64,000 nucleotides of DNA from Terrimesophilobacter bigeumensis (GCF_039537265.1 NZ_BAABAE010000003.1:496001-560000); one strand, 5' to 3'; positions 53,977 to 62,104 are shown, numbered from the stretch's first letter. Notes: generated from the sequence alone by a model not told the origin. Numbers and translations are program-made.

Positions 53977-54408
53977 CTAGCGAACGTAACCGCCGCGGCG
54001 CAGCCCGGCCTCGATCTCGAAGCGGTTGGCGGTCCCGGTCTGGCCGGCCGCGATGTAGAGCGGGATGAAGGCGAGCCCGTACCTCTTCCACTGTGCACGG
54101 TGCACCGCCTCGTGTGCGAGCACACCGGGAGAGAGCGCGTCATGGGTGAGGAAGACCGCGCCGATCGTCGTACCCCCGCGTCCGAACGCCCACCGCGGGC
54201 ACCCCCGCGCCACGATCACCCCGCCCTGGGGTCGGATGCGGCCAAGGCTGAGAGAGGCCCCCCAGATGAGCCCGCACACCGTCGCGAACCAGTAGCCCGG
54301 CCTGGCGATGACCGGGCTCAGCAGCACCGCCCGCAACCATCGCACGCGGGACACCGCCCGCACGAGGGACTGCGTCCCGCGTTCGAAGCGGGATCCGGCG
54401 ATGGCCAT
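53977..54408 (-). CDS. Small HExxH protein of unknown function
   Basis: A 143-residue protein with one membrane segment near residues 35-55 and a C-terminal region that carries HEAVHRAQW, a match to the zinc-protease HExxH motif, with an acidic FEIEAG about 30 residues on that could supply a third ligand. Similar short proteins with this motif are widespread and unnamed. The ATG at 54408 is preceded by a weak TAGAAC box 7 nt upstream. It is divergent from a glycosyltransferase. Protease activity is possible but unproven. Confidence 0.62.
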   Translation of the reverse strand: MAIAGSRFERGTQSLVRAVSRVRWLRAVLLSPVIARPGYWFATVCGLIWGASLSLGRIRPQGGVIVARGCPRWAFGRGGTTIGAVFLTHDALSPGVLAHEAVHRAQWKRYGLAFIPLYIAAGQTGTANRFEIEAGLRRGGYVR

Positions 54409-54479
54409 GCTGACTGTTCTAGCACCTCCAGGGCTCGGTCGCGCAGGAGCAGGTCCGGGTCGGGGAGCAGGCCAGGCAA

Positions 54480-54485
54480 TACAGT
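54480..54485 (+). promoter_or_regulatory. -10 box TACAGT for the glycosyltransferase gene
   Basis: TACAGT ends 6 nt before the ATG at 54492; leaderless-type. Confidence 0.45.
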
Positions 54486-54491
54486 GTTGGC

Positions 54492-55718
54492 ATGGTCGGC
54501 ATCCCCACCCGCGTCGCCCTCGTGTCGATGCACACCTCTCCGGCCCGGCAGCCGGGAACGGGCGATGCTGGCGGAATGAACGTCGCGCTGCGGTCACTCG
54601 CCACCGAGCTCGCCGCTCGTGGTGTCGAGGTCGAGCTGCTCACGCGGGCGGACGGGGCGGCATCCGAGCGGCAGCTTGAACCCGGGGTGGTGCTGCACGA
54701 GCTGGCGGCGGGTCCGGAGGGTCCGATACCGCGTGGCGAGCTCGCGGCGGTCTCCGACGAGTTCGGTGAGGCCGTCGCCACGCTCGCGGGGCGTCGCAAC
54801 GCTCGCTACGACCTCATCCACGCGCACTACTGGCTGAGCGGCATCGCCACGCTCCCGGTCGCCCTCGAGCTGGGCCTGCCCTTCGTGCAGAGCTTTCACA
54901 CGCTCGCCGCGCTCAAGGAGCGGAATCCGGCCCCGGGCTCGACCCCGGAGCCCGACCGCAGGCGGCATTCCGAGCAGTACCTCGCCGGGCAGGCGACCGC
55001 GATCGTCGCAGGCTCGGCCGCCGAGGCCACGGTGCTCATCGACGAAGTGCGCGCGCCGGCCGAACGCGTGTGGGTCATCCCGCCCGGAGTCGACGTCGAC
55101 CTGTTCCGCCCCAACCGCACGGATGCCGACGAGCGCGTACGGGAAACGCTCGCGGTCGCACCCGGCCGCCCCATCCTCGTCGTAGCGGGCCGGGTGCAGC
55201 CGCTCAAGGACCAGGAGCTCGCCATCCGGACGCTCGCCGAACTGCATGCACTGCGCGGATGGGCGCCGGTGCTCGTCGTGGCGGGAGAGGCCACGCCCGG
55301 CGACGAGGCCTATGCCGCGCACCTGCGCTCACTCGCGCAGGACCTGGGGGTCGTCGAGGATGTGCGCTTCGTCGGGGCACTGGGCCGGGATCGCCTCGCC
55401 GAGTTGTTCACCGCGGCATCCGTGACGATACTGCCCTCGCACAGCGAGACCTTCGGCCTGGTGGCCCTCGAATCGGCCGCTAGCGGTACGCCCGTCATCG
55501 GCTACCGGGGGAGCGGCATGGTCGAGTCGATAGCGGAAGGGCGCTCCGGGCTTCTCGTCGACACCCGCGAGCCGCGCGACTGGGCCGAGGCCGTCACTCG
55601 CCTGCTCGACGACCCGCAGGGGCTCGCGCGGATGTCGGAGTCCTCTCGCGACCACGCGCTCGACTACACCTGGGCGGCGTCGGCGACGGCGCTGCTCGGA
55701 GTGTATGGGAGCCTCTGA
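54492..55718 (+). CDS. MshA-like family 4 glycosyltransferase
   Basis: A 408-residue retaining GT-B glycosyltransferase. Its start SMHTSPARQPGTGDAGGMNVA and HAHYWLSGIATLPV near residue 113 are very close to MshA, which makes N-acetylglucosaminyl-inositol phosphate, the first step of mycothiol synthesis, and to sucrose-phosphate-synthase-like enzymes. The GT4 sugar-nucleotide site is SHSETFGLVALESAASGTPV near residue 315 (E-x7-E). I leave the symbol empty because other GT4 enzymes share these blocks and no mycothiol gene adjoins it. Confidence 0.86.
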   Translation: MVGIPTRVALVSMHTSPARQPGTGDAGGMNVALRSLATELAARGVEVELLTRADGAASERQLEPGVVLHELAAGPEGPIPRGELAAVSDEFGEAVATLAGRRNARYDLIHAHYWLSGIATLPVALELGLPFVQSFHTLAALKERNPAPGSTPEPDRRRHSEQYLAGQATAIVAGSAAEATVLIDEVRAPAERVWVIPPGVDVDLFRPNRTDADERVRETLAVAPGRPILVVAGRVQPLKDQELAIRTLAELHALRGWAPVLVVAGEATPGDEAYAAHLRSLAQDLGVVEDVRFVGALGRDRLAELFTAASVTILPSHSETFGLVALESAASGTPVIGYRGSGMVESIAEGRSGLLVDTREPRDWAEAVTRLLDDPQGLARMSESSRDHALDYTWAASATALLGVYGSL

Positions 55719-55731
55719 ACCCGGCGACCTC

Positions 55732-55755
55732 GGCGGCGGGCCGGAACTCGCCGCC
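55732..55755. terminator. Hairpin between convergent genes
   Basis: GGCGGCG (55732-55738) and CGCCGCC (55749-55755) form a 7-bp stem with a 10-nt loop between the convergent glycosyltransferase and flavoprotein genes. No uridine run. Confidence 0.45.
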
Positions 55756-55766
55756 ATGCTGAGCCC

Positions 55767-57215
55767 TCAGCCGCGATAGGCCTCGAGCAGCCGCAGCCAC
55801 ACCTCGCTGACGGTCGGATAGGCCGGCACGGCGTGCCAGAGCCGGTCGAGCGGCACCTCGCCGACGACGGCGTTCGTGGCCGCCTGCACGAGTTCGGCGA
55901 CATCCGGACCGACGAAGGTCATGCCGACGATGACCTGACGACTCTCATCGACGACCATGCGGGTGCGCCCGGTGTAGCCGTCGGCGTGCAGGCTCGCCCC
56001 GCCGAGGTTGCCGAGGTCGTAGTCGACGACGCGGATGTCGAGGCCGGCCTCCCGGGCGGCCTTCTCGGTCAGCCCGACCGAGGCGACCTCCGGCTCGCAG
56101 AAGGTCACCTGGGGAACCGAACGATGGTCGGCGGTGGCGACGTGGCGGCCCCACGGGGCGTCGTCGACCTCCTCGCCGTTCGCGCGCGCAGCGATGACGT
56201 CGCCCGCGGCCCGCGCCTGGTACTTGCCCTGGTGGGTGAGCAGGGCGCGGTGGTTGACGTCGCCGACGGCGTAGAGCCAGTCGACCCCGTGCACCCGCAG
56301 GGTGTCGTCCACGTCGATCCAGTCGCCGTCGCGCCACCCGCCGCCGTGCCCGCCGCCTTCGCCCGGAGCCGAAAGGTCGAATGCCTCGAGCCCGAGCCCC
56401 ATCGTGCGCGGGACCCGGCCCGTCGCGACGAGCAGCTCCTCGGTGGTCACCGAGCTCCCGTCATCGAGCTCGACCACGACCTCCTGCCCGTTCCGGTGCA
56501 CGGATGCCGGTGAGACCCCGGTGCGCACGGTCGCGCCGAGCCCGCGGAGGCCCTCCTGCACGAGCTCGCCCGCGAAGGGCTCCTCGTGGCCGAGCAGGCC
56601 ACTGCGCGAGAGCACGGTGACCTGGGTGCCGAAACCGGCGTAGGCGGTCGCCATCTCGACAGCGACGACCCCGCCGCCGATGATCGCGAGTCGCGCCGGT
56701 GCCTGTGTCGCGCTCGTCGCGTCACGGCTCGCCCACGGAGCGGCCTCCCGCAGGCCGGGGATGTCGGGCAGCATCGCGGCCGAACCGGTGCACACGGCGA
56801 CGGCGTGACGGGCGGTGAGCACGATGGGTCCGCCATCCGGAACCGCCACGGTCACCTCGCGCTCGCCGGTGACGCGGGCGTCGCCGCGCACGAGGTCGAT
56901 CCCGACCGAGTCGAGCCAGTCGACCTGACCGCTGTCGTTCCAGTCGTGGACGGTTGCATCGCGGCGGGCGAAGACGGCGGCGACATCGAGCTCGCCGGCC
57001 ACGGCTTCGCGGGCACCGCCGACGGCTCGGGCCGCGCGCAGGGCGGCTGCGCTGCGCAGGAGGGCCTTCGAGGGCATGCAGGCCCAGTAGGAGCAGTCGC
57101 CACCGACCAGCTCCCGCTCGACGATCACGACGGAGAGTCCGCCCGCGCGGGCGCGGTCCGCGACGTTCTCGCCGGCTATGCCGGCCCCGATGACGATGAG
57201 GTCGTACTCGGTCAT
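55767..57215 (-). CDS. Pyridine nucleotide-disulfide oxidoreductase (lipoamide dehydrogenase-like)
   Basis: A 482-residue FAD enzyme. The FAD Rossmann start is DLIVIGAGIAGENVAD at residues 5-20, the redox disulfide is Cys41-Cys46 in GGDCSYWACMPSKALL, and the NAD site is RLAIIGGGVVAVEMATA near 180. The C-terminal dimer-interface segment reads AVPAYPTVSE, so the catalytic histidine of the usual HxHPTxSE motif is a tyrosine. It may therefore not be a standard lipoamide dehydrogenase; mercuric-reductase-like or NAD(P)H quinone-type activity is possible. A TAGCCT box lies 6 nt before the ATG. Confidence 0.85.
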   Translation of the reverse strand: MTEYDLIVIGAGIAGENVADRARAGGLSVVIVERELVGGDCSYWACMPSKALLRSAAALRAARAVGGAREAVAGELDVAAVFARRDATVHDWNDSGQVDWLDSVGIDLVRGDARVTGEREVTVAVPDGGPIVLTARHAVAVCTGSAAMLPDIPGLREAAPWASRDATSATQAPARLAIIGGGVVAVEMATAYAGFGTQVTVLSRSGLLGHEEPFAGELVQEGLRGLGATVRTGVSPASVHRNGQEVVVELDDGSSVTTEELLVATGRVPRTMGLGLEAFDLSAPGEGGGHGGGWRDGDWIDVDDTLRVHGVDWLYAVGDVNHRALLTHQGKYQARAAGDVIAARANGEEVDDAPWGRHVATADHRSVPQVTFCEPEVASVGLTEKAAREAGLDIRVVDYDLGNLGGASLHADGYTGRTRMVVDESRQVIVGMTFVGPDVAELVQAATNAVVGEVPLDRLWHAVPAYPTVSEVWLRLLEAYRG

Positions 57216-57221
57216 CCCTCG

Positions 57222-57227
57222 AGGCTA
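57222..57227 (-). promoter_or_regulatory. -10 box TAGCCT for the flavoprotein gene
   Basis: On the minus strand TAGCCT ends 6 nt before the ATG at 57215; leaderless-type. Confidence 0.45.
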
Positions 57228-57245
57228 CGCCCTCTTCCTTCGCGC

Positions 57246-57303
57246 CGAGTCGGGTCATCTTGCGGGTATCGCGCCTATCGCGCCCGCAAGATGGCCCGAC
57301 TCG
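57246..57303. repeat. Long near-perfect hairpin (21-bp stem)
   Basis: Bases 57246-57266 pair with 57283-57303 over 21 positions, all Watson-Crick except one G-T pair (57255 with 57294). The 16-nt loop itself contains two copies of TATCGCG. It lies between the enoyl-CoA hydratase stop and the flavoprotein start, both on the minus strand, so it could end the upstream transcript. The unusual length also fits a REP-like or small mobile repeat. No second copy was noticed in the window. Confidence 0.65.
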
Positions 57304-57314
57304 AGGATGTGGCC

Positions 57315-57404
57315 GGGTGGGTGGGCAGGCAGGCAGGCAGGCGGGCGGGCAGGCAGGTGGGTGGGCGGGTGGGTGGGCGGGCGGGCGGACAGGCGGGCGG
57401 GCAG
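57315..57404 (+). repeat. G-rich tetranucleotide repeat (GGGC/GGGT/AGGC)
   Basis: About 22 imperfect 4-nt units (GGGT, GGGC, AGGC, GGGC) run for 90 bases with G-runs of two or three at constant 4-nt spacing. The plus strand could form G-quadruplexes. It lies in the gap after the enoyl-CoA hydratase stop (57425) and next to the long hairpin. Such tracts change length by slippage. It encodes nothing I accept. Confidence 0.8.
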
Positions 57405-57424
57405 CGCCGGATTCGGTGACCGGG

Positions 57425-58261
57425 TCAGCGACCGACGAACTTCGCGGGCTGCCGGGTGACGAACGACTCCATGCCGAGGCGGGCATCCTCGGTCGCGGCG
57501 AGCCGGACGAGCTCCGGCTGGAGTTCCGCCTCGGCGGCCGCGTCGCCTTCCCGGATGGCGGTGCGGGCGTTCGCGAGCGAGGCCTGCACAGCGAGCGGCG
57601 CCTGGGCCGCGATGCGATGGGCGAGCTCCAGTCCGCGCGCGTACTGCTCACCGTGCGGAACCACCTCCTGCACGAGCCCGATCCGCAGAGCTTCCGCCGC
57701 GTCGAAGCTGTCCCCGGTGAGGATCCAGCGCATCGCATTGCCCCAGCCGACCGCGCGCGGCAGCCGGATGGTCGCTCCGCCGAAGGGCAGGATGCCGCGG
57801 CTCACCTCCATTTGGGAGAACACCGCGGAGTCCGCCGCGATCGCCAGGTCGCTCGCGAGGATGAGCTCGATGCCGAGCGTCAGGCACAGACCCTGGACGG
57901 CCATGACGACGGGCTTGCGGACGGCACGCCCCTCGACGGCCCAGGGGTTGATTCCGCCCTCCGGCACGATGTCGATGCCGTCCGGCCCGATGCGGGGACC
58001 GACATCCGCGAGGTCGAGTCCTCCCGTGAAGTGCTCGCCGTGCGCGAAGACGAGGCCGGCGCGCAGCTCAGGATCGCGGTCGAGCTCGCCGTAGGCGAGG
58101 GAGAGCTCCTGCAGGAGCCGAAGGTCGGCGGCGTTGCGCTTCGCGGACCGGTTGAACCCCATGAGCAGGACGTGGCCGTCGCGTTCGACGGTGATGCGCG
58201 GCTCGCCGTCCGTCTGGCCACTGCCGCTCGGGTGGACCTCACCGTGTTGGGCATCGTTCAT
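57425..58261 (-). CDS. Enoyl-CoA hydratase/isomerase (crotonase family)
   Basis: A 278-residue crotonase. It has the CoA-binding FNRSAKRNAADLRLLQEL near residue 32, the oxyanion-hole loop AHGEHFTGGLDLADV near 70, and AVQGLCLTLGIELILASDLAIAAD near 115. The second catalytic glutamate of true hydratases is not evident in EVSRGILPFGGATIRLPRAVG, so isomerase or other crotonase chemistry is possible. The ATG at 58261 follows TAGGCT by 6 nt. No other fatty-acid gene adjoins it. Confidence 0.85.
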   Translation of the reverse strand: MNDAQHGEVHPSGSGQTDGEPRITVERDGHVLLMGFNRSAKRNAADLRLLQELSLAYGELDRDPELRAGLVFAHGEHFTGGLDLADVGPRIGPDGIDIVPEGGINPWAVEGRAVRKPVVMAVQGLCLTLGIELILASDLAIAADSAVFSQMEVSRGILPFGGATIRLPRAVGWGNAMRWILTGDSFDAAEALRIGLVQEVVPHGEQYARGLELAHRIAAQAPLAVQASLANARTAIREGDAAAEAELQPELVRLAATEDARLGMESFVTRQPAKFVGR

Positions 58262-58267
58262 GACGCC

Positions 58268-58273
58268 AGCCTA
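58268..58273 (-). promoter_or_regulatory. -10 box TAGGCT for the crotonase gene
   Basis: On the minus strand TAGGCT ends 6 nt before the ATG at 58261; leaderless-type. Confidence 0.45.
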
Positions 58274-58299
58274 TGGCCCGCCCTGAGGCTCCGGCACGG

Positions 58300-59157
58300 T
58301 CAGGCGGTGAGCGCCCCGATGATGCGCAGGATCGTCGGCAGGTCGTCGGATGCCGCCTCGGGCGTCGAGGGCGCGAACTCGCAGATCGCGGCGCCGGCCA
58401 GCTCGAAGCGGGCGGTGACCACGCGGATCGCATCCAGGAGGGCGGCGACCGTCACCCCGAACGGCTCGGGGTGGCCGAGCGAGGTGAACTCGCCCGGGTC
58501 GAGCACGTCGAGGTCGAGGTGGAGGTAGACCGCGCTCGCGCCGGTCGCCTCGATCGCGGCGACGAGCGCATCCGGGGTCAACTCGGAGGGTGGCAGCATC
58601 CGGATGCCCCGCTCGGCGATCCACTCGGCCTCCGGCTCGTCGAGCGCCCGCGTCCCCGCGAGCACGATGCGCGAGGGCGGCACTGGGGCGTCCGGAACGA
58701 ACGAGGGGAGACCATCGCCCGCGAGCGTGCGCAGGACCATCCCGTGGAACGCGCCCGAGGGTGAGTTCTCCGGTGTGTTGAGGTCGGCGTGCGCGTCGAG
58801 CCAGACGACGGCGAGGTCATCCGGATGCGCCGCGTGGGCCCGTTCGATCGGCGCGAGATCGACGCCGCAGTCCCCGCCGATCGTCACGATGAGATCCGCC
58901 GGAGAGACATCGGGGTCTGTGCTGTCCGACAGCGCCGCGAGCGTCTCGGCCGTCCGATCGCGCACCACCTGAACAGAGCTCAGTCGCCGCACGCCGCTGC
59001 CGAGTCCCTCGCCGGCACCGAGCGGCACGTCGACGACGACGGTCCGCGACGCCGGAAGGTCGCCGCGGATCGCCTCGGCACCGTCCTGCAGTTGCAGGGC
59101 CCTGGCCGATCCAGAACCCTGCCACTGCGGGACGACGAGAAAGGTGGTCGACACCAT
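58300..59157 (-). CDS. Arginase/agmatinase-family protein with altered metal motif
   Basis: A 285-residue ureohydrolase-fold protein. The Mn-binding blocks DAHADLNTPE (residues 121-130) and HLDLDVLDP (near 220) are intact. The first block reads GGDCGVD (94-100): the histidine of GGDHS, a metal ligand in arginases, is a cysteine. It may bind one metal or act on another guanidino compound. The ATG is at 59157. It is on its own between the crotonase and pspA genes. Confidence 0.8.
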   Translation of the reverse strand: MVSTTFLVVPQWQGSGSARALQLQDGAEAIRGDLPASRTVVVDVPLGAGEGLGSGVRRLSSVQVVRDRTAETLAALSDSTDPDVSPADLIVTIGGDCGVDLAPIERAHAAHPDDLAVVWLDAHADLNTPENSPSGAFHGMVLRTLAGDGLPSFVPDAPVPPSRIVLAGTRALDEPEAEWIAERGIRMLPPSELTPDALVAAIEATGASAVYLHLDLDVLDPGEFTSLGHPEPFGVTVAALLDAIRVVTARFELAGAAICEFAPSTPEAASDDLPTILRIIGALTA

Positions 59158-59194
59158 ATTTCGATCGTGCAGTCGTGCCGTCGAGCGGATTCGG

Positions 59195-59938
59195 CTACTC
59201 GCCGGACGTCACGGCCCTCTGCGGGTCGCCGCCGGCCTTGAGGGCTGCGAGCCGGGCATCGACCTCGACATCCTTGTCGCTGTCGGCGAGCTGCTCGAAT
59301 TGCGCGTCGAGGCTGGATGCTGCGAGCTCCTGCTGGCCGAGCACCTTCGCCTCCTCGCGGCGGATCTTCTCCTCGAAGCGGTGGATCTCACTCGTCGGGT
59401 CGAGCATGTCGATGCTCTTCATGGCGTCCATGACCTGCTGCTGGGCGTCGGCCGTCTTCGCGCGGGCGATGAGTTCGTCGCGCTTGGAGGAGAGCTCGGA
59501 GAGCTTGCCGCGCATGCCATCGAGGCCCTTCTTGAGCTTGTCGACGACCTCGGTCTGGCTCGCGATGGTCGGCTCGGCGGACTTCGCCTCCTTCTCGGCG
59601 GAGAGCTGACGGCCGAGCGCCACCTTGGCGAGGTTGTCGAACTTGTCGGCGTCGGCGGTGTTGCCGGCGGCACGCAGTTCGTCGCCCTTGCGGCTGGCGG
59701 CGAGCGCCTTGCCGCCCCAGTCCTGGGCGTTGGCGACGTCCTCGGCGTGGTCCTGCTCGAGCAGGCGCAGGTTGCCGATGGTCTGTGCGATGGCGCTCTC
59801 GGCCTCCGCGATGTTGTTCGTGTAGTCCCGCACCATCTGGTCGAGCATCATGGCGGGGTCTTCCGCCGCGTCGAGCAGTGCGTTGATGTTCGCCTTGGCC
59901 AACTGGGCGATCCTGCCGAAGATGGACTGCTTTACCAT
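59195..59938 (-). CDS. pspA: PspA/IM30 membrane-stress protein
   Basis: A 247-residue protein of the PspA/Vipp1 family. It begins MVKQSIFGRIAQLAKANINALLDAAEDPAMMLDQMVRDY, the standard amphipathic start, then long coiled-coil helices (residues 25-190) and a variable C-terminus. It oligomerises on the inner face of the membrane under envelope stress. The ATG at 59938 follows GAAGGAAA. It is 70 nt downstream of the TPM-domain gene on the same strand, and the two may be cotranscribed. Confidence 0.93.
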   Translation of the reverse strand: MVKQSIFGRIAQLAKANINALLDAAEDPAMMLDQMVRDYTNNIAEAESAIAQTIGNLRLLEQDHAEDVANAQDWGGKALAASRKGDELRAAGNTADADKFDNLAKVALGRQLSAEKEAKSAEPTIASQTEVVDKLKKGLDGMRGKLSELSSKRDELIARAKTADAQQQVMDAMKSIDMLDPTSEIHRFEEKIRREEAKVLGQQELAASSLDAQFEQLADSDKDVEVDARLAALKAGGDPQRAVTSGE

Positions 59939-60008
59939 TGTGTTTCCTTCCGTCGTGCCACCGTGGTGTGCAACTGGTTGATCGTGCCTGACCGTACGCC
60001 GTCGAGCC

Positions 60009-61946
60009 TCAGAACCTGCCGCCGCTGCTGCGCCGGCCGCCTGAGCTCCTGCTGCTGCTGCGCGAACTCCCTCCAAAGCTACTGGAGCGGGAACCGCCTC
60101 CGAAAGACGAGCTGCCTCGGGAACTGCTGCGAGAACTGCTGCGACTTCCGCCGCTGAAGATGCCCCCGCCTCCGCCGCCGTAGCCTCCGCCCCCACCACC
60201 GAGCAGTTCGCCGAGGAGCCCGCCGAGGCCGGCGCCCTCGTAGCTCGAGTCCGTGTAGTTGCCGCGCGTATCCCAGCCGCGCACATCCGATTGGGCGGAG
60301 CTGGAGGCCTCCTCGGCGAGGGAGGACGCCGACTGCGCCTCGGCGAGCGCGCCGACCGGGTTCGTGGTCGCGAGCGCGGCCGCGCTCTCGAGGTGACGTC
60401 TCGCCTCGGAGAGCCGGGTGCGAGCGGTGCTGCCGATCCCGCCGCGCCGCGTCGTGATGTAGTCGTCGACCGCGGAGATCTTCGCGCGCGCCGTGGTCAG
60501 CGCGCGTTCGAGCGACGCCTTCGCGCGTTCGACGCGCTCCTGCTCGTTCCGAACGGTGGTGAGGATGCCGTCCAGCTGTGTGTTGGCGGCCTGCAGTCCG
60601 ACGAGACTCGCGACCGGATCGTTTCCGGCGTCCGCAGACGAGAGGGCGCTCTCGGCGGCGGCGATCGCGGGAGCCAGGCCGGCATTGTCACCCGCCGGAA
60701 GGGCTTTTGCCGCGGCGAGGTCCTGGCGGGTGTCGGCGATGACGGCATCGAGCTGGGAGCCGGCGAGTGCGAGATCCTTCGCGGCGCTGTCGATCGCCTC
60801 GAGCAGCTGCGCAGTCTGTCCGACACCCTGCTGGGCTGCGCGTATGCTCACCGCTGCCGCAGAGGAGTCCCCCGAGGCGAGCGCCTTCTCGGTCGCCTTC
60901 GCCGAGGCTTCGGCGAAGGCGAGGAGCTTCTCGACCTGGTCCGGGTTGCCGGCCACCTCCGAGAGCGCGGCCGGCGAGTACGACTGCTGCAGTGAGGCAA
61001 GGGTCTTCTGCGCCTCGGCGAGCCTCGTCCGGGTCAGGGCCGCGGCCGCGCGTGTGGCGACCAGGGCATCCGGAGCCGTCTTCTCGAGTTGGCGAAGTTC
61101 ATCGAACGCGTCGGCCTGTGCGTCGAGTTCGGCGTCCGCACTCGTGCACAGCTCGATGATCTGCCGGGTGAGCTCCCGCTTCTCCTCCGGTGTCTCGGGG
61201 AAGGCGTCGTCGAGCTTCTGGCGGAGCTCGAAAGCGCTCGCGACCTTCTTCTTCGCCTCGGCAAGAGCCTCACGGAACTGTTTCGTCGCCTCGTCGCCGA
61301 ACTGGGCGATCGCGAAGCCGAGCTCCTGCTCGCTCGTCTTGAGGGAGTCATCCAGCTGGACGAGGAGACGGCCGGACTGCTGGTCGAGCTCTTTCTGGGT
61401 GGGCTCACCCGACGCGGATGCGTCTCCCGCAGTTCTGCGCTTGCGCCGGACGCGCGAGTAGATGAGGGCGCCGGCGCCGCCCGCGACCACCACGATCCCG
61501 ACCGGAATCCAGGGGAAGCCGCCACCAGAAGAGTCTCCCGACGTTCCCGCGAGCCCGTCCGCCATGGCGATCGCGGCATCCGCCCACTGGTCGTCGCGCA
61601 GTTTCGGGATGAGCCGGTCGTTCTCGATCGAACCGGTCGTCGACTCGGGCAGCTCGAAGTCGTCGGGGTAGGAGACGGTGAAGTTGCGATCCTGGATCGC
61701 GATGGCCAAGAGAACGTCGTTGCTGCCGAAGCCGTTGAGGATCGCGGTCGCGTTCGCCCAGTCGTCCGGCGCCGTGCCCTCGAAACGATCGACGTAGACC
61801 ACGAAGAGCTTGATGCCGGTCTTCTCGTAGAGCGCATCGATCGCGGCGATCACCTCGTCCTCGTGACCGGTGATCGCGCCGGCGTTGTCGAGCACGTAGG
61901 CGCCGCGCAGCGGTGTCGGATCGTCCGCAAGGGCCGCGGAGGGCAT
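60009..61946 (-). CDS. TPM-domain membrane protein with Ser/Gly-rich tail
   Basis: A 645-residue protein from the first ATG. After the signal-peptide end (SAALADD) comes a TPM (YgcG-type) domain near residues 15-130 (VLDNAGAITGHEDEVIAAIDALYEKTGIKLFVVYVDRF), one membrane helix near 148-165, and about 380 residues of charged, alanine-rich coiled-coil. The last 80 residues are nearly all Ser, Gly and Arg (repeats of SRSSS and GGGG). TPM proteins are tied to photosystem or membrane-protein quality control. It lies upstream of pspA. The ATG at 61946 cuts off most of a signal peptide that is still readable upstream. Confidence 0.82.
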   Translation of the reverse strand: MPSAALADDPTPLRGAYVLDNAGAITGHEDEVIAAIDALYEKTGIKLFVVYVDRFEGTAPDDWANATAILNGFGSNDVLLAIAIQDRNFTVSYPDDFELPESTTGSIENDRLIPKLRDDQWADAAIAMADGLAGTSGDSSGGGFPWIPVGIVVVAGGAGALIYSRVRRKRRTAGDASASGEPTQKELDQQSGRLLVQLDDSLKTSEQELGFAIAQFGDEATKQFREALAEAKKKVASAFELRQKLDDAFPETPEEKRELTRQIIELCTSADAELDAQADAFDELRQLEKTAPDALVATRAAAALTRTRLAEAQKTLASLQQSYSPAALSEVAGNPDQVEKLLAFAEASAKATEKALASGDSSAAAVSIRAAQQGVGQTAQLLEAIDSAAKDLALAGSQLDAVIADTRQDLAAAKALPAGDNAGLAPAIAAAESALSSADAGNDPVASLVGLQAANTQLDGILTTVRNEQERVERAKASLERALTTARAKISAVDDYITTRRGGIGSTARTRLSEARRHLESAAALATTNPVGALAEAQSASSLAEEASSSAQSDVRGWDTRGNYTDSSYEGAGLGGLLGELLGGGGGGYGGGGGGIFSGGSRSSSRSSSRGSSSFGGGSRSSSFGGSSRSSSRSSGGRRSSGGRF

Positions 61947-62104
61947 GAGGAGGGTCCAGGCGAACCCGAGGGCCAGGACCAGACCGATGACCGGCGCGAA
62001 TCGGGTTGCCGGTCCCGATCGACCGGCCGTGGTGGTCGCGATGTCACGATCAACGTGTCTGATGGCCGGCTCCCTGCAGTCGGTGATCTATTGAGCAGAT
62101 TGTA
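61947..62104 (-). promoter_or_regulatory. Upstream extension of the TPM gene: promoter, ribosome site and possible AUC start
   Basis: Reading from the minus strand, TACAAT (62104-62099) is a good -10, and AGGGAG (62075-62070) is a good ribosome binding site, 6 nt before an ATC at 62063. From there the frame is open into the TPM gene and encodes a textbook signal peptide (charged start, PVIGLVLALGFAWTLLM core, ALA cut site). No ATG, GTG or TTG occurs in this stretch, so a rare AUC start or a sequence error must be considered. Confidence 0.5.

Noticed and set aside
57315..57404. Possible CRISPR array
   Set aside because: The repeat unit is only 4 nt with no spacers; it is a simple tetranucleotide tract.
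57260..57450. Gly/Gln/Trp-rich coding repeat across the G-tract
   Set aside because: The apparent protein repeat is simply the translation of the tetranucleotide tract, and the frame continues only as antisense of the crotonase gene.
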